16,109 bases of DNA from DASQEH01 sp038239485 (GTDB taxonomy: Bacteria > Actinomycetota > Actinomycetes > Propionibacteriales > Nocardioidaceae): contig JBBSET010000065.1 of assembly GCA_038239485.1 (NCBI GenBank), forward strand, positions 1 to 16,109, given 5' to 3'. Numbering within the stretch: position 1 is the first letter of the stretch; each line of letters begins with the position of its first letter. Below, piece by piece: positions 5,498 through 14,012 of this stretch. Below the pieces are notes generated by a model. It made no database searches. It worked only from the letters and a program-made list of their open reading frames with translations, and was not told where the DNA came from. Made by a program: the position numbers and the translations under genes.

Positions 5498-8461
5498 ATG
5501 TCTGCCTGGGTCCCTCCTGCGTTGCCCGCGTGGTGGGCCAGGTCGAGTGGGCCGGCATTCGTCGGCCGACAGAGGGAGTTTGACACGCTCGAGGAGATCT
5601 GGGCCGCCGCCCAGGGGGGTACCCGTCAGGTCGTGTTCGTCGGCGGTGAGCCCGGGGCTGGCAAGTCCCGGTTGGTGAGCGAGGCGGCGGCGGCACTCGA
5701 CAGGGCGGGGGTGGCCGTCCTGGTCGGGCACTGTCTGTCGGACTCGCCGGTGGCCTACCAGCCCTTCCGGGACCCAGTCCGGTCGCTGATCCCCGCTGTT
5801 GATTGGGTGATCGCTGCCGAGTCGCGGGGCGACGTCCGAGACCGACTGACGTCGCTGGTGGGGCTCGACCGGCAGGAAGTCGGTTCCGTCGAGCGCGCCG
5901 GGCAGGCTCGGGACCTCTACGACGCTGTCGTGGAGACGCTGCGTGGGGTCGCCGCGGTCCAGCCGGTCGCGCTGATCCTGGAGGATCTGCACTGGGCCAC
6001 GCGATCCACGCTGCAGATGCTGTCCTACCTGGTCAACCACCTGACCGACGCCCGGCTGCTGATCGTCAGCACCCATCGACCAACTCCACCCGATCGATCC
6101 GAACCGGTGGTCGCGACCATCACGGACCTGTACCGGAACCCCGGGGTCCATCGGCTTGACCTGGAGGGGCTCAACACAGCCGACGTCGCGGAGTTCCTGC
6201 GGCTGGAAGCGCACCTTTCGTCGGATCGCGCCAAGCCGTTGGCCTCGCAGTTGCGTGACGAGACCGGTGGGAACCCGTTTCTCCTCCAGGAGATCTGCCG
6301 CGACCTGGGCTCCGACACCGGGTGGTCTACCGGCGCGGGATCGCCGCGAGTCCCGGGGACGATCCGCGACGCGTACTCGTCGCGCCTCGGGCAGCTGGAC
6401 CAGTCCAGTCGCGAGATGGTCGAGCTGGCCGCGGTCCTGGGCGAGCGAATCCCAGTCCCGCTCCTGCTCGGCGCTTCCCCGATCGATGAGGAGACGACTC
6501 TGGCGTGCCTTGAGCGGGCGGTCGAGGGTGGGCTGCTCGCGTCCGTCCCCGGCGGACTGGACTACCGGTTCGCCCACGCACTGGCGCGACAGGCCGTCGT
6601 CGACGTGATCCCCCCACTTCGCAGGTCGCGGCTCCACGCCCGCGCGGGCCACGCGCTGGAGGCCCGCCAGTCACCGGGGCTGACCGGGACCCAACAGCTG
6701 GCCCACCACTTCTCGCACGCGCTGGGTGATGAGATGTCAGTCAAGGCGAGTCACTACCTGATGCAAGCCGGCGTGTTGACCGAACGAGCGCTGGCCCACG
6801 AGGAAGCAGCCCAGTACTTCCAGCAGGCTGCCGACATGACCGACGATCCCGTCCAGCGTCATGAGGCACTCCTGCTCGCCGTACCGTGCTTGGTCAGCGC
6901 CGGCCGATTCACCTCGGCAATGGAGTTGAGCCGCCAGGTTGCCACGGAGACGGCGGACCCGGTAGCCAGGCTGGCAGCGGCCACGGCCCACGAGGGCGCC
7001 GGGAGGCGCTACGGTGAAGCGACGTCGGCCGCGTTGTTGATCGACGCCCTACGCGACTACGACGCGGACCACGATGATCCGGCATACGTGCGCGCGCTGG
7101 CCAGCCTCGGTCGCGCCATTGGATTCGTGGGGCTGACCGGGGACTCCGTCCAACTCAGCGATTCGACTCTCGCCCGGGCCCGGGAGATCGCAAACGACGA
7201 GCTGCTGGTGCATGTTCTTGACGCCGGTCTCTGGCACGGGCTGAGCCCCGAGCGTGCTCCCATCACGCTGGCACGTGCCCAAGAGCTCGCGGATCTGGCC
7301 AAGCGTCTGCGCGACTACGACTCGCTGGGATCCGCCGGCTTCTTCCGCTGCACGCTGGGATACATGCTGGGCGATCGCAAAGAGATCGACCTGGCATCCG
7401 CGGACATGAGGTGGGCCGCCGAACGCAGCGGCCTGCCCTACTACGACTTCTGGGTGGCAACGATCAGCTACGGCATGCGGTTCATTCGTGGGGACTTCGC
7501 CGGCGCTGAGCGTGACGCCGAGCAGGTCCGGCGCATCAGCATCGACTGGGAGGGCGACGACACCGAGGGGCTCTTCGGTGTGCAGATGTTCATGGTCCGA
7601 CGTGAGACTGGGCGGCTGGAGGAGATTCGCCCCTTCATCACCGGCGACGAGGACCCGGACGAGCATTGGGCGCCCGGGCTGCTGGCCCTGTACACGGCCC
7701 TCGAGATGGCCGAACCCGCATCCGCGCTGCTGAATGCGTTGACCGACGACATCACGGACGCCGCACGCAATTCCGCGTTGTGGCCCGCGGTACTGGGCTT
7801 CCTCGTCGAGGCGGCCCTGTTCGTCGGTAACGAGGCCGCCCTCCGCCGTTTGCGGCCTTTGCTGCAGGAGTACCACGGCCTCAACCTTGCCTCCGGGCAG
7901 TTCGTCGCCATGCTGGGCAGCGCCGACCGCTACCTCGCCTGCGTGGACTCAGCACTTGGGGAGGGCGACCCGGTGCCCCTGTTCGACGCGGCGCAGGCCC
8001 TGGACGCCCGGTCGGACTCGCGGGTGCACCTCGCCACCACCCTCGCAGCCCGGGCCCGGCATCTGGCCGCCAACGAGCGCACAGCCGACCGGGTGGAGGC
8101 ACGCGCCGCTGCCGAACGGGCCCGCGCGCTCGCGGAGCCGGTAGGTCATCGGCGGGTAGTGGCCATCGTCGACGACGTGATCGCATCACTGGACCAGCCG
8201 GCCCCTGTCACAAACGCTCCTCGGCTGCTCAAGGGAGTGCGCAGGGCGGAGCGGGACTTGGACCTGACCTCGCGGGAGTTGCAGGTGCTTACCCTGTTGG
8301 TGGGTGGCGCCTCGAACCAGAGCATCTCCGAGCAACTGGTCATCAGCCCGCACACCGCCGCGAACCATGTCCGCAGCATCCTGATCAAGACAGGAGCGGC
8401 CAACCGGACGCAGGCCGCGATGCTGGCCATAGCCAACAGCTGGGTTGACGCAGGTCAGTGA
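5498..8461 (+). CDS. LAL-type LuxR-family transcriptional regulator (AAA ATPase plus HTH)
   Basis: The protein is 987 residues, a normal size for a Large ATP-binding regulator of the LuxR family (MalT-like STAND ATPase). FVGRQREFDTL at residues 21-31 opens the ATPase module. Walker A is GGEPGAGKS (49-57) and Walker B with its following motif is ALILEDLHWA (158-167). After the ATPase comes a long Ala/Leu-rich helical region (about 350-900), like the TPR-type sensor arm that binds ligands or partner proteins. The C-terminal LuxR helix-turn-helix (923-982) reads LTSRELQVLTLLVGGASNQS and SEQLVISPHTAANHVRSIL. Such proteins activate transcription after ATP- and ligand-driven assembly; their genes are often pathway-specific activators beside the genes they control. 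Here the divergent FAD oxidase is the obvious target and the convergent DUF4242 gene a possible one. The 19-base gap to DUF4242 leaves little room for a terminator. Confidence 0.93.
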   Translation: MSAWVPPALPAWWARSSGPAFVGRQREFDTLEEIWAAAQGGTRQVVFVGGEPGAGKSRLVSEAAAALDRAGVAVLVGHCLSDSPVAYQPFRDPVRSLIPAVDWVIAAESRGDVRDRLTSLVGLDRQEVGSVERAGQARDLYDAVVETLRGVAAVQPVALILEDLHWATRSTLQMLSYLVNHLTDARLLIVSTHRPTPPDRSEPVVATITDLYRNPGVHRLDLEGLNTADVAEFLRLEAHLSSDRAKPLASQLRDETGGNPFLLQEICRDLGSDTGWSTGAGSPRVPGTIRDAYSSRLGQLDQSSREMVELAAVLGERIPVPLLLGASPIDEETTLACLERAVEGGLLASVPGGLDYRFAHALARQAVVDVIPPLRRSRLHARAGHALEARQSPGLTGTQQLAHHFSHALGDEMSVKASHYLMQAGVLTERALAHEEAAQYFQQAADMTDDPVQRHEALLLAVPCLVSAGRFTSAMELSRQVATETADPVARLAAATAHEGAGRRYGEATSAALLIDALRDYDADHDDPAYVRALASLGRAIGFVGLTGDSVQLSDSTLARAREIANDELLVHVLDAGLWHGLSPERAPITLARAQELADLAKRLRDYDSLGSAGFFRCTLGYMLGDRKEIDLASADMRWAAERSGLPYYDFWVATISYGMRFIRGDFAGAERDAEQVRRISIDWEGDDTEGLFGVQMFMVRRETGRLEEIRPFITGDEDPDEHWAPGLLALYTALEMAEPASALLNALTDDITDAARNSALWPAVLGFLVEAALFVGNEAALRRLRPLLQEYHGLNLASGQFVAMLGSADRYLACVDSALGEGDPVPLFDAAQALDARSDSRVHLATTLAARARHLAANERTADRVEARAAAERARALAEPVGHRRVVAIVDDVIASLDQPAPVTNAPRLLKGVRRAERDLDLTSRELQVLTLLVGGASNQSISEQLVISPHTAANHVRSILIKTGAANRTQAAMLAIANSWVDAGQ

Positions 8462-8480
8462 CGCCTGGGCCATGCCGGTG

Positions 8481-8783
8481 TTAGGTGGAAGGCCGCGCTG
8501 AAGTCAGGGGTGGGCTTGCCTGAACTAAGCTGTACGTCCCGTCCGGTTGGATGGTCTGGCTGACCTCGATGATCACGTCAGCCGGGATCCCTGCACGCTG
8601 CGCGGCTGCCCGGATTGCGTCCCCGGACTCCGCCTCGTACAGACAGTAGGTCTTGCGCTTGTCCTTGGACAGGAACGAGTACAGCCACTGCACCTGCGCC
8701 TCGTCGTTGATCTGCTTCAGACCCGGCGCATCGACGGACTCCAACTCCTCGGCGAACTGCCGCTCGATCATGAAGACAGGCAT
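8481..8783 (-). CDS. DUF4242 protein (SCO4226-like small ferredoxin-fold, possible Ni binding)
   Basis: The protein is 100 residues. It follows the DUF4242 pattern: MPVFMIERQF at the start, VQWLYSFLSKDKRKTYCLYE in the middle, then an alpha-helical DAIRAAAQRAGIPADVIIEV. The Streptomyces coelicolor member SCO4226 has been described as a small dimeric nickel-binding protein with a ferredoxin-like alpha/beta fold; whether this one binds metal is not shown. The C-terminal tail (SPPLTSARPST) looks disordered. The gene is convergent with the LAL regulator, only 19 bases apart. TAAGGT lies exactly 6 bases before the ATG, suggesting leaderless transcription, although AAGG within it could also serve as a weak ribosome binding site. 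Function in this neighbourhood is unknown; a metal or cofactor-binding accessory to the oxidase is one guess. Confidence 0.85.
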   Translation of the reverse strand: MPVFMIERQFAEELESVDAPGLKQINDEAQVQWLYSFLSKDKRKTYCLYEAESGDAIRAAAQRAGIPADVIIEVSQTIQPDGTYSLVQASPPLTSARPST

Positions 8784-9225
8784 ATATCTACCTTAGGACG
8801 CTCGGCAGGATCACGGAAACCCAGGGACCGCCTCCGCGGCCCTGCGCCGCGCCGCGCCAACCATGATGTATTGGAGCCTTCCCACGTGGGTCGCCCCTGC
8901 CCGGTTCCGCGACCGGGTTCCTCGGGTCGGATCGGGTGGTGGTCCCCCCGGGCACCTGCGGCTTTACCACGCGGCTTGGCCGCCGACGATCCGTGGCCCA
9001 CCAGAGTCCAAAGTCCTGGCCAGCGCCCTACGTCCGAACGGCTCTGGAACAGCCGGACCGGGAGGCTTCCAGGGCAGCGACGTGACCGCGTGTAACCACG
9101 TATGTATGGCAAGCGCAAGGCCCGGCGCCGAAGCTCGTGTCCTTTGCTGTCCCGTACGCCGATCCCGTTCTGGTCACGCTGCGACGATCCCATATCGGCA
9201 TGGAGGACTGCGGCGAACCATGCGG
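8784..9225. other. 442-base stretch without a recognisable gene
   Basis: Open frames here are GC-driven and give Arg/Gly/Pro-rich products with no family resemblance. Visible small structures are a 10-base palindrome CCCACGTGGG at 8881-8890 and a 6-bp hairpin CCCGGT/ACCGGG at 8900-8917. Neither has a clear role. The stretch should hold the promoter of the DUF4242 gene and the 3' end of the SCO6745-family transcript. Confidence 0.4.
8790..8795 (-). promoter_or_regulatory. Putative -10 box (TAAGGT) for the DUF4242 gene
   Basis: TAAGGT on minus is followed by exactly 6 bases (AGATAT) and then the ATG at 8783, the same geometry as four other genes here. The same bases contain AAGG, so a Shine-Dalgarno reading cannot be excluded. 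Confidence 0.35.
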
Positions 9226-10065
9226 TCAGGCGGTGAGGCGGGCAGCGATCGGCTCGAGCCCGGCGACCAGCTCTCGCAGCTCGGCGTCGGTCAGGGCGTT
9301 GTAGGGCGCCTGAGCCAACTCGTCGGTGAGAGCTTCGACCCGGTCCTTCGTATCCCACCCGACGGCGGTGAACCGGCCGTTACCGTCGACCAGGCCCCGG
9401 ACGCGCAGGCCTTCCTCGATCGCCACCAGCTCGGCGCGGGGGCGGTGGTGGACGCGCCCGAAGTCAGCTCCAGGCATCCCCACTGCGATGGCTGCCAGGA
9501 AGTGTGACTCGGTTCCGCCGATCCCATGGCTGACCAGGGCTGCGATGTGGCAGTCGCCGCGGTGCTCGCGCAGCAGAGTGGCGGCCCGAAACAGGCGAGC
9601 CAGCGGCTCCTCAGGCAAGGGGAAGCCGCGTAGCGCGGCGTACATCGCCCTGCCCTCAGTCGGGGCGCTCGTTGCCGCCTGCGCCAGCAAGTCGGCCGCG
9701 CGTGCGACGCCAGGTGTCGTGGCGACATCGTCGAGGATGCCCCGAAGGGCTCGTGCACAGCCGTCCTCGCGGGCCGCGAACGCGGCCTCAGGCGTCGTCA
9801 CCTCCCATACGCGCGGGATATGGCGCGCCACCTCCCCCGGGAAGAAGTTGTAGAACAATGCGTGCACGACCTCGGCCGACACACAGCCAAGCGCCGCGGC
9901 GCGGCCGGCGAAATACCCATCCCAAATATCCCTAAGACCGAGCGCCTCGACGACGTCGCCCAACGCGTCGTCGCCGTAGGGCAGAACGCCGATCGGCTCC
10001 ACCAGCTCGAACATCCGGCGGGCCGTCGGCCGCACCATGATGACACCGTCGGCACCCTGCGCCAT
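9226..10065 (-). CDS. SCO6745-family helix-turn-helix-like protein
   Basis: The protein is 279 residues from the ATG at 10065, chosen because GAGGAG lies about 8 bases upstream; a possible ATG at 10089 lacks such a site. The sequence follows the SCO6745 family of actinobacteria: an all-helical N-terminal half (ARRMFELVEPIGVLPYGDDA, then DGYFAGRAAALG), the family signature HRGDCHIAAL at residues 168-177 where I recall HRGDGH as usual, and a C-terminal winged-helix-like part (LVAIEEGLRVRGLVDGNGRF, LTDAELRELVAGLEPIAARL). The family has no established function that I know; its C-terminus resembles MarR-like DNA-binding domains. It sits 153 bases after the DinB-family gene on the same strand, so it probably has its own promoter. 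The Gly-to-Cys change in the signature is a small oddity. Confidence 0.8.
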   Translation of the reverse strand: MAQGADGVIMVRPTARRMFELVEPIGVLPYGDDALGDVVEALGLRDIWDGYFAGRAAALGCVSAEVVHALFYNFFPGEVARHIPRVWEVTTPEAAFAAREDGCARALRGILDDVATTPGVARAADLLAQAATSAPTEGRAMYAALRGFPLPEEPLARLFRAATLLREHRGDCHIAALVSHGIGGTESHFLAAIAVGMPGADFGRVHHRPRAELVAIEEGLRVRGLVDGNGRFTAVGWDTKDRVEALTDELAQAPYNALTDAELRELVAGLEPIAARLTA

Positions 10066-10218
10066 GGCGAGCTCCTCACTGTGATGCATTCACCACGAAA
10101 GACCGCGGCCAGGCGACGAACTCATCGAAACTCACCGACAGCGTGGCCGAGCCGGATTCAAGTTGCGTAAGCCGCACTGTCTGCCGCATGCCGAACGCTT
10201 ACTGGTACGGGCCGCGAA

Positions 10219-10713
10219 CTAGGACTCTCGCCGTGCCAGGGTCTGCTCGCGCAGGATGTCAGCATGACCGGCGTGCTGCGCAAGTTCACGCAACACTTGT
10301 AGGTACAGCGCCCACACGGGACGCTCCCCGCGACCATCGACAACGTCGGACAGACGAAGGTGGGCGGCCGCTTGACGAGAAGCCTTCGCCCGAGCCTCGC
10401 ACTCGGCGGAGATGGACGCCACGGTGTCGGCTTTCGTCAGGGTGAACGAGCGTTCGGGTGTCGTCGCGACGCCAATGTCGGCATAGGAGCGGCCGGTCAG
10501 AGCTTGATCGAACCACACGCCCTCTACGTAGGTCACATGTTTCACCAGCCCCAACAGAGTGGTTTTCGACGGCACGAGGTGCAAGCGCACCTCTTCCTCC
10601 GACAGGCCAGCCAGCGAATCGAGCAAAGCTTGCCGGTACTCCTCGAGGAGCTCGTCGAGACGCCGCCTCAGGTCATCGGTCCAGCTAATGGTCTCATTGT
10701 CGTTGGCGCTCAC
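10219..10713 (-). CDS. DinB/DUF664-family metal-dependent protein
   Basis: The protein is 164 residues from a GTG at 10713. It has the four-helix-bundle DinB/DUF664 pattern: an N-terminal helix RRRLDELLEEYRQALLDSLA, the helix TLLGLVKHVTYVEGVWFD with metal-ligand candidate His59, and the C-terminal RELAQHAGHADILRE with His147 and His150. Three spaced histidines are the usual metal site of this superfamily, which includes mycothiol- and bacillithiol-dependent transferases. DUF664 members are mostly uncharacterised; thiol-dependent detoxification is a reasonable guess, not shown. TACGAT sits exactly 6 bases before the GTG, so the mRNA is probably leaderless, and a near-perfect palindrome lies 50 bases upstream at 10764-10783. 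Confidence 0.85.
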   Translation of the reverse strand: MSANDNETISWTDDLRRRLDELLEEYRQALLDSLAGLSEEEVRLHLVPSKTTLLGLVKHVTYVEGVWFDQALTGRSYADIGVATTPERSFTLTKADTVASISAECEARAKASRQAAAHLRLSDVVDGRGERPVWALYLQVLRELAQHAGHADILREQTLARRES

Positions 10714-10719
10714 TGGAGC

Positions 10720-10725
10720 ATCGTA
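10720..10725 (-). promoter_or_regulatory. Putative -10 box (TACGAT) for the DinB-family gene
   Basis: TACGAT on minus is followed by exactly 6 bases (GCTCCA) and then the GTG at 10713, without a Shine-Dalgarno. Transcription would start at the start codon. Confidence 0.45.
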
Positions 10726-10763
10726 GAGCGGGCTTCATGTGGGACGTCCTAGAGCATGACCGC

Positions 10764-10783
10764 GTCGTGGCGGTCGCCACGAC
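10764..10783. promoter_or_regulatory. 20-base palindrome: operator or terminator hairpin
   Basis: GTCGTGGCGGTCGCCACGAC is a palindrome with 9-base arms and a 2-base centre. It lies 38 bases upstream of the DinB-family -10 box and 106 bases past the stop of the drug-exporter gene on the same strand. It fits either a regulator-binding site upstream of the DinB gene or a GC-rich terminator without a T-run for the exporter. Confidence 0.5.
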
Positions 10784-10801
10784 TATCGCACGGTGTACCG
10801 C

Positions 10802-10818
10802 AGCGGATCCCCTACCGG
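10802..10818. repeat. Second copy of the 17-base word found at 1271-1287
   Basis: The bases are identical over 17 positions to the copy near the window start. Flanks are partly similar (CCG before, GAGC after with offset), but the full 7-bp hairpin arms of the first copy are not kept. It lies 72 bases past the stop of the drug-exporter gene, mirroring the first copy's place behind another minus-strand membrane-protein gene. Confidence 0.5.
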
Positions 10819-10889
10819 ACGAGCCGCCTACCCTCTTGTTGCACCGTTTGGAATCCGAGCAGTGCGGCGCATGCAGCGTGCCATGCAGG

Positions 10890-12392
10890 TCAGCGTCGAG
10901 GCGAGCGCAGCGTCCGGGACACCAGCACCGTGGTGGCGAACAGCAGGACGGTCGTCAACGCCGCCGCAAGGTGGAGGCCGTCGACGAAGGCGACCTGCGC
11001 CGACGCCAGCATCTGATCCGCCGGGCCACCCACTGCCCGAGCAACTTTCACCGCACCGCCGATGCTGTCCCTTGCGGTCTGCGCGTCCGCGGCTCTCAGG
11101 CCACCCAGAACCAACCCGTGGCGATAGACCGCCATGCCGACACTGCCGAGTAGCGCAACACCAGCGGCGGCGCCGAACTCCATGGCCGTCTCGGACAGCG
11201 CCGATGCCGACGCGGCCCGTGCCGGGTTCACCGCCTCGACTACCACGCCGGAGGTCAAGGTGAGCGCACTCCCCGTGCCGTACCCCATCAGGGTGAAACC
11301 CACGAGGTAAGCCATGGCCCCTGACTCCGTGCCTACGGAAACCAATATCGCGGCGCCGACAGCTGCGATCACCAGCGGCATCGTCAACGCTGACCTGGTG
11401 CCAAATCGCCGCGCTAGCGGTGCCACCAGGAGCGAGCCGAGCATGCTCGCGAAAGTGCCCGGCAACATCAGCAGTCCGGCAGGCAAGGGCGAGAGCCCGA
11501 GCACCAGCTGAAGATACTGCGCCCCGAAGAACAGCACACCGGCCACGCCGAGCACCGCCAGCAGGTTGGTCACGATCGCCGTCGCAAAGACCGCCCTACG
11601 GAAGAGCTGCAGGTCGAGCAAAGGGTCACGTGAACTGTTCTGACGCCGCACGAATACCCAGCCGGCCGCCACACCGACCAGTGCGATGGCCACCCGTTGC
11701 ACGGAGACTCCATGGACTGCTATTTCCTTCACCGCGAACACCACAGGGAAGACGGCAGCCATCGAGAGCCCAGCGCTGACCAGGTCGAACCGTGCCGGAC
11801 TCGGGTCGCTGGACTCCCGAATCAACTTGGGCGCCAAGACGACCAGAACGACCATGATCGGCAGATTGATCAAGAAGACCGATCCCCACCAGAAGTGCTC
11901 CAACAGCCAACCACCGAGGACCGGGCCAGCCGCCGACCCACCTCCCCACATGGCGCCCCACACGCCGATCGCCGTACCCCGCTGCCGGGCATCTTGAAAG
12001 TTAGACCGGATCAGGCCCAACGTGGACGGCATCAAGGTTGCACCGGTCGCACCCTGCAGGACGCGGGCGCCGATCAGCACACCCGGGTCGGTGGCAAACG
12101 CAGCAAGCACGGAAGACAAACCGAATCCGACGGCGCCGATCATCAGCAAACGCCTGCGACCGATCCGGTCGCCGAGGCTCCCCATCGTGACGAGCAGAGC
12201 GGAGATCACGAAGGAGTAGACGTCAACGATCCAGAGCAGCTGCGTGCTCGAGGGACGCAGGCTCTCACTGATGAACGGCAGCGCGATATCGAGCACCGTG
12301 ACGTCCACGGCAATCAGCAGTACTGCCAAGCAGAGCAGCGCCAGCCCAAGCCATTCCCGGGTGCCTGCACGGCTCGGCGCCGAAGAGGTCAC
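10890..12392 (-). CDS. MFS drug:H+ antiporter, DHA2 family (14 helices, SmvA/LfrA-like)
   Basis: The protein is 500 residues, the standard size for 14-helix DHA2 exporters. Helix 1 carries motif D1-like LLIAVDVTVLDIALPF (25-40). The loop 2-3 motif A is GSLGDRIGRRR (71-81). RVLQGATGATLMPSTLGLIR (110-129) spans the helix-4 region, and helix 5 has the antiporter motif C, GAMWGGGSAAGPVLGGW (about 146-162). LLWIVDVYSFVISALLVTMG resembles SmvA- and LfrA-type exporters of quaternary ammonium compounds, dyes and other drugs. It acts in the inner membrane, driven by the proton gradient. The start is a GTG at 12392 with only a weak upstream site (GATGAAG). No dedicated repressor gene lies beside it; the divergent neighbour is the broken sulfite-oxidase-like gene. 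Confidence 0.92.
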   Translation of the reverse strand: MTSSAPSRAGTREWLGLALLCLAVLLIAVDVTVLDIALPFISESLRPSSTQLLWIVDVYSFVISALLVTMGSLGDRIGRRRLLMIGAVGFGLSSVLAAFATDPGVLIGARVLQGATGATLMPSTLGLIRSNFQDARQRGTAIGVWGAMWGGGSAAGPVLGGWLLEHFWWGSVFLINLPIMVVLVVLAPKLIRESSDPSPARFDLVSAGLSMAAVFPVVFAVKEIAVHGVSVQRVAIALVGVAAGWVFVRRQNSSRDPLLDLQLFRRAVFATAIVTNLLAVLGVAGVLFFGAQYLQLVLGLSPLPAGLLMLPGTFASMLGSLLVAPLARRFGTRSALTMPLVIAAVGAAILVSVGTESGAMAYLVGFTLMGYGTGSALTLTSGVVVEAVNPARAASASALSETAMEFGAAAGVALLGSVGMAVYRHGLVLGGLRAADAQTARDSIGGAVKVARAVGGPADQMLASAQVAFVDGLHLAAALTTVLLFATTVLVSRTLRSPRR

Positions 12393-12647
12393 CAGCAGAC
12401 TTCATCACAGCCGGACCCGCACCTCACGCGTGGCCCCCGACCCCGCACGCCTCGCTCCAGCAACAACCCACCGCCACCTCGGCGACGTAGCCACCAGCGG
12501 CGCCCGCCACCTCCAAGACGTCTACATGGAGTACGACGACCTGATGGCGCGGCGCCGAGTGCTGCTCGGCACTCACAAGCCGATGCCGGCCACGCCTGGT
12601 GTCGCGTGACCCCTACGCCTTCGGGAAGCCGCTCGGCTCAGGACCGA

Positions 12648-13758
12648 GTGGCTTCCGCCCGCTGGGGCAAACGCGAGGACATGATCGCGCACGGAACCGA
12701 TCCGTACAACGCCGAACCGGCCCCGCACGCCCTCGCCGGCCGACACCTCACACCGGTCGACACCTTCTACACCCGCAACCACGGTCCCGTCCCGACCCTC
12801 GACCCGGCGACCTGGCAGCTCCGCATCGACGGACTCGTCACCACGCCGCTCGAGCTGAGCATGACGGCGCTGCAAGAGGACTTCGAACACCACACCCTTA
12901 CCGCCACCCTTCAGTGCGCCGGCAACCGGCGCGCAGACCTCAACGAAGTACGTCACGTGCCCGGCGAGGACCCATGGGGACCAGGTGCCACCTCCACCGC
13001 CACCTGGACCGGCGCCCGACTGGCCGACGTCCTACGAGCCGCAGGCCTCCAGGAGCACGCTCGTCACGTCTGCTTCAGCGCCCCCGACAGGACCGAGCCA
13101 GCGACCCCACGTCCACACCTACGGGTCGTCCGTCGAGATCCAGAAGGCACTTTCCGACGAGGTGCTGCTTGCCTGGCAAATGAACGGACACGCCATACCC
13201 GCCGTGCATGGTGCCCCGGTCCGGGTCGTGGTACCGGGATACATCGGGGCCTGCAGCGTCAAGTGGCTCGACCGGGCCACCGCCTCACTGCGCCCGTCGG
13301 ACAACTACTTCCAGGAGACGGCCTACCGGTTGCTCCCCGCCAACGGCACCCCCGGACCAGGGATCGGAATGTCGCTGGGGCCGGTCCCGTTGACCTCCGC
13401 GATCCTATGCCGGCTGACAGCACCACGATCCCTGGCGGCCTAACCGAGGTCCATGGCTACGCGTACGCCGGCGACCGAGACATCGCGCGCGTCGACCTAT
13501 CGCTCGACGACGGCGCCACCTGGATCCACGCAGAGCTGGACAACCAGGCAGGGCCCCTGGACCTGGTCCCTGTGGCGGATCACGCTGCCGCTTCAAGAAG
13601 GAACAGCGAGGATCAGCGCCCGAGCCTGGGACACCGCCGGCGCCACACAGCCCCGGTCAGCCAGCGAGGTCTGGAACCCGAAGGGATACCTCAACACCTC
13701 CTGGGCCCGAGCCACGGTCACCGTCCTAACTGCGCAAGAACGGAGTCACCCGACCTGA
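12648..13758 (+). pseudogene. Sulfite-oxidase-like molybdopterin oxidoreductase, three frameshifts
   Basis: Homology-like sequence continues across three frame changes. The first part (frame of 12648) reads WGKREDM..GTDPYNAEP, PVDTFYTRNHGPVP and LQCAGNRR, with Cys90 in CAGNRR as the expected molybdenum ligand. Near 13107 it moves by +1 into HTYGSSVEIQKALSDEVLLA, VHGAPVRVVVPGYIGACSVK and SDNYFQETAYRL. At CC 13410-13411 one C is missing (expected ILCPAD), returning to the first frame for the Mo-cofactor dimerisation domain (IPGGLTEVHGYAYAGDRDIA). At the C-run 13554-13557 one C is extra, moving to GPWTWSLWRITLPL and ending WNPKGYLNTSW. With these repaired, a protein of about 369 residues of sulfite-oxidase fold is complete. 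The GTG start at 12648 has AGGA upstream, at short spacing. All three lesions are single bases in or near C-rich runs, so sequencing or assembly error is a real alternative. The intact enzyme would oxidise sulfite or a related substrate using Mo cofactor. Confidence 0.85.
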
Positions 13759-14012
13759 GCCAATTAGGTATTTTGAGCGAGCTAAGCAGGCGCGACTCGT
13801 GCTGCTCGGTCAGGATCTGGCGGGGACGGTCAACCGTACGCACATCAGCATGTTCGGACGTTCCGCAAGCCGAACCCTGCCAGGACGCCGAGAGTGCCGC
13901 AGAGGAGATTCGTCTATGGTGCGGGATGACGCGACATCAAGCTTCTTACCGATGATTCTGCCCGGTGCACACAGTCGGTATCGACGAACCCCGATCCGGA
14001 AGGAAGGGTGCC

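Noticed and set aside
5265..5696. N-terminal extension of the FAD oxidase frame by about 144 residues
   Set aside because: It overlaps the start of the divergent LAL gene, reads as Arg/Thr/Pro-rich sequence, and ATG 5264 has a strong ribosome binding site and begins right before the FAD domain.
8881..8917. Palindrome CCCACGTGGG and nearby CCCGGT/ACCGGG hairpin
   Set aside because: Short palindromes of this kind are common in GC-rich DNA and neither sits at a clear promoter or gene end.
12534..12609. Short plus-strand tail reading MEYDDLMARRRVLLGTHKP
   Set aside because: The end looks protein-like, but the frame upstream is low-complexity and antisense to the exporter. It could be the remnant C-terminus of a lost gene; too short to call.
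11697..12647. Long plus-strand frame running into the sulfite-oxidase-like gene
   Set aside because: It is antisense to the exporter gene up to 12392 and low-complexity; recognisable sulfite-oxidase sequence begins only at about 12648.
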